Source: Lientehia hominis (GTDB taxonomy: Bacteria; Bacillota; Clostridia; Lachnospirales; Lachnospiraceae). Taken from it: DNA of 64,000 nt. The notes beneath the pieces were generated by a model. The model saw only the letters and a list, made by a program, of their open reading frames with translations. It was not told where the DNA came from and made no database searches. The stretch spans positions 124,001 to 188,000 of the forward strand of contig NZ_JAJNOR010000005.1 in the NCBI RefSeq assembly GCF_021044755.1, given 5' to 3'. The translations under genes were made by a program, and so were the position numbers. Every line of letters starts with the position of its first letter. The stretch's first letter is position 1. This document shows positions 61,905-64,000 of the stretch, one piece after another.

Positions 61905-62708
61905 ATGGACAAGGCCATAAAAAAACTGACAGCAGTCCTCTGCTGTCTGGCGCTTCCTATTCTATTTTATGAACAGGCTGTGTTTTTTGTTGCCAAAATT
62001 CTGAACGGTCTCTGCTCTTCCCTGGATAACACCACTCCAGACTCTCCGTCCATTTCCTTTCTAAAAGAAAATATGGTCATCCTCTATTCCAGCATCGGCG
62101 CCATTTTCATAAGCGCTGTCCTCGGGATTGTTTACCATGTTTTGAAGAAGCGTTCTCTCAGACCGGCAGACGGGCAAAGGCTCCGGGTGTCCCAGTACGG
62201 ATATGCCGTCTTTTTTGGAGTCGCCGGAGCCATATTCTTCAACCTTCTCATGGAATTCTCCAGACTTCCGGAGCTGCTTCCTGCCAGTGAATCCATAGAG
62301 GCAGCCACCGCCCAGTCTCACTGGCTCTTGACAGGCCTCTGCACCTGTCTGCTGATCCCGGTGGCAGAAGAGCTCATTTTCCGGGGCATGGGATTTCTGT
62401 TACTTCGGAAATACATGGGATATCTGTCCACGGCTCTCCTTACTTCCGTTACATTCGCTTTATTCCATGGAAACGCGCCGCAGATTTTTTACGGCTTCTG
62501 CATGGGCCTGCTTTTGGCCCATACGACTGAGCACTACAGGACTCTTCTCGCTGCAGTCCTCTTTCACTGCGCGGCTAATCTGACCTCTTTCTCCTTTTTG
62601 GGCACAACAGCCCAAAAGGAGCTGATTTTCTCCGTCCCGGTTCTGGGCTTATCCGGCATCGCCGCCGCATGGCTCTATCACAAAATACGGGATATCCGCC
62701 GGGACTGA
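61905..62708 (+). CDS. CPBP-family intramembrane glutamic endopeptidase
   Basis: The 267-residue protein has about seven transmembrane segments. The CPBP/Abi motifs are EELIFRG (the EExxxR motif), FALFHG (FxxxH) and HCAAN (HxxxN) in the second half, which together form the glutamic-protease active site. Family members process prenylated or peptide substrates, and some give bacteriocin self-immunity. A GGGGGAA site lies before the ATG. Context gives no substrate. Confidence 0.88.
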   Translation: MDKAIKKLTAVLCCLALPILFYEQAVFFVAKILNGLCSSLDNTTPDSPSISFLKENMVILYSSIGAIFISAVLGIVYHVLKKRSLRPADGQRLRVSQYGYAVFFGVAGAIFFNLLMEFSRLPELLPASESIEAATAQSHWLLTGLCTCLLIPVAEELIFRGMGFLLLRKYMGYLSTALLTSVTFALFHGNAPQIFYGFCMGLLLAHTTEHYRTLLAAVLFHCAANLTSFSFLGTTAQKELIFSVPVLGLSGIAAAWLYHKIRDIRRD

Positions 62709-62719
62709 GATGGCCTGTC

Positions 62720-63571
62720 CTAAGAATGTTCTCCGGAATCTTCTGCACCCGAAAAAACTTCTCCGCTTCCGTTCGCTTCCACAAGAGACAGAGCGTCCAT
62801 GGATATTTTCATGATATCCTTTGTCATCTCCTCGCTCAGGTTCATCCTCTTTGCCACCTCTGCCAGGGTTGCTTCGCGCCCTAATTCTTCCACCAGTTCT
62901 TCTGTTGCGTTCATCATCGCATTTGCCTGGGAGGCCAGATAGCTGCCGGTATCCTCCTGTCCCGTCTGCTCCGCTATCGCCGCATCCATGGCGCTGCAGA
63001 TCTCTTTCGTGATATGGACACCAAAATCTCCGCCGGAAAAAGACTCCATGGCCATCAGGAGCGCCATATTCCCTTCCTGTATCAGATCCGCCATCAGGAC
63101 TCCTCTTCCGGCATATTCCTTCGCCAGCTCCACCACTCGTCTGAGATGGCCTTCCGCCAGACGGTCTCTTACATACCTGTCGCCGTCTCCCAGCCTGTTT
63201 AAGAGCATTTCCTGCTCTTCTCTCCCTATGGCTTTCACCGCTTCCAGTTCTTCCAGATACATCTGATAGCAGCGGGAATCCTCTCCGGTCATCCCTGAGT
63301 CCTTTTTCCGTCTGCCTTCCGATTCATCGGCGCTATCTTCCGGCATTTTCCTTCCCTTCAGATAGGAAAGGCCCGCTGTATCCATTTCATGGTCCTCCAC
63401 CTTGATCTGATTCAATTCCAGGTAACTGTATATTAGTTTCCACTGTTCCTCCGTCAGATTCCAGCCGGAAAAGCAATCTTTTATCTGCCGCTCCGTCACC
63501 TGATGACCGGACGCTTCCGCGATCAAAAGCAGATCCCCTAAAGCCTCTTTAAATTCTGCCTGGCTGTTCAT
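62720..63571 (-). CDS. Sigma-70-like protein with regions 1.1, 2 and 3 but no region 4
   Basis: The 283-residue protein begins like sigma region 1.1 (about residues 1-55). An acidic linker follows, then sigma region 2.1-2.2 with LRRVVELAKEYAGRGVLMADLIQEGNMALLMAMESF, including the DLIQEGNMAL core-binding motif. Region 3 follows with ATEELVEELGREATLAEVAKRM, then a short acidic tail. The aromatic -10-melting stretch of region 2.3-2.4 is largely absent, and region 4, which reads the -35 box, is missing. It may bind core polymerase without reading promoters. AAGGAAGG lies upstream of the ATG. Confidence 0.8.
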   Translation of the reverse strand: MNSQAEFKEALGDLLLIAEASGHQVTERQIKDCFSGWNLTEEQWKLIYSYLELNQIKVEDHEMDTAGLSYLKGRKMPEDSADESEGRRKKDSGMTGEDSRCYQMYLEELEAVKAIGREEQEMLLNRLGDGDRYVRDRLAEGHLRRVVELAKEYAGRGVLMADLIQEGNMALLMAMESFSGGDFGVHITKEICSAMDAAIAEQTGQEDTGSYLASQANAMMNATEELVEELGREATLAEVAKRMNLSEEMTKDIMKISMDALSLVEANGSGEVFSGAEDSGEHS

Positions 63572-63642
63572 ATTCCTGTTTCCTTCCTTTTACTTCCGAT
63601 TTCACTGCTGCCGGGAAACGCTTTTGCCGTCTCCTGGTCCGC

Positions 63643-64000
63643 TTAATAGCCTCTCCTGAACTTTCTTTTCACTATATCCTCCGACCGGGCAAGCACATGG
63701 TCCAGTCTCTCTTTATCCCCGTCTGCCGCTTCCAGCAGATATTTATATTCGTCAAAAAGCCCGGTACAGTGCGGCACCGTGACGGCGCCCGCATCGCTCC
63801 CCAGCGCCACATGGACGCCGAGGACAATGGCCTTTCTCACATTGTTTATCTGCATCCGGACAATGGCATCCACGGTCTTTTCATCAAACCGTCCTGTACC
63901 CCTCAAGTTTCCGGCGGGGGCTACCGTCGGCACCCACACAGTTTCCCTTCCGGCCAAAAGCTCCAGCTCTCTGTCCGTCATATAGGCTCCGTGTTCAATG
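63643..64000 (-). CDS. Amidohydrolase-family enzyme, C-terminal part (partial)
   Basis: The frame is open to the window end and gives the last 118 or so residues. It has an IEHGAYMTDRE segment with a metal-binding histidine, VWVPTVAP, and LGSDAGAV with the catalytic/metal aspartate. A C-terminal helical end follows, RSEDIVKRKF. These are the last two strands of an amidohydrolase barrel of the imidazolonepropionase/prolidase-like type. The start lies beyond the window, so the substrate cannot be judged. Confidence 0.75.
   Translation of the reverse strand, partial: IEHGAYMTDRELELLAGRETVWVPTVAPAGNLRGTGRFDEKTVDAIVRMQINNVRKAIVLGVHVALGSDAGAVTVPHCTGLFDEYKYLLEAADGDKERLDHVLARSEDIVKRKFRRGY

Overview
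The window reads as chromosomal DNA of a gut-type Clostridia (Bacillota) bacterium, most likely a Lachnospiraceae or Enterocloster/Hungatella-like species. The reasons are strong AGGAGG ribosome binding sites, sigma-A promoters of TTGACA-17-TATAAT type, a fused single-chain PurL of 1249 residues, a Spo0A-type effector domain, ECF sigma/anti-sigma and OmpR/histidine-kinase pairs, and moderate GC content. The species is an inference. I see no rRNA, CRISPR array, insertion sequence or phage. Most of the window is ordinary core and accessory chromosome.

Layout. 0-5.6 kb: the tail of a chromate-transporter-like gene, an 850-bp non-coding stretch dense in perfect hairpins, then a three-gene operon (SPFH/zinc-ribbon protein, small membrane protein, zinc-ribbon/TIR/TPR-like/DUF6273-like membrane protein). 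5.6-15 kb: housekeeping genes, including an MBL hydrolase plus GDPD pair, a HAD phosphatase, aroC, a UvrA2-like protein, an SGNH hydrolase, and a PfkB kinase divergent from a DeoR regulator. 15-29.3 kb: an ABC/FtsX exporter, an NCS2 purine permease, a two-component system with a secreted lipoprotein, a RACo-like ASKHA protein, an orphan prepilin, and a complete three-gene ABC importer. 29.4-34.1 kb: an ABC-2 exporter behind its own response regulator and kinase. 34.2-34.6 kb: tRNA-Trp, tRNA-Ala and, on the opposite strand, tRNA-Val, separated by terminators.

34.8-48.3 kb: a stand-alone Spo0A effector domain, a small FakA/DAK-like fragment protein, an ECF sigma factor with a large anti-sigma factor, another ABC pair, a sulfur-redox operon (CoA-disulfide reductase/rhodanese plus siroheme reductase), a PanE-like reductase, and an MMPL exporter operon divergent from a TetR regulator. 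48.4-53.6 kb: a flavodoxin/aldo-keto reductase/cupin redox cluster with LysR and MerR regulators. Several of its genes have internal deletions or frame breaks while their neighbours are intact. 53.7-64 kb: a Ca2+-type P-ATPase, a NimA-like flavoprotein, an alpha/beta hydrolase, purL, a CPBP protease, a sigma-70-like protein without region 4, and the end of an amidohydrolase.

The two loci most worth a second look are the SPFH/TIR operon at 1.1-5.5 kb, a plausible stress- or phage-sensing membrane system, and the patchwork of internally deleted genes at 48.4-53.6 kb. The hairpin-rich non-coding block at 0.3-0.9 kb is a candidate structured RNA. All functional statements come from reading motifs by eye; no database search was run.
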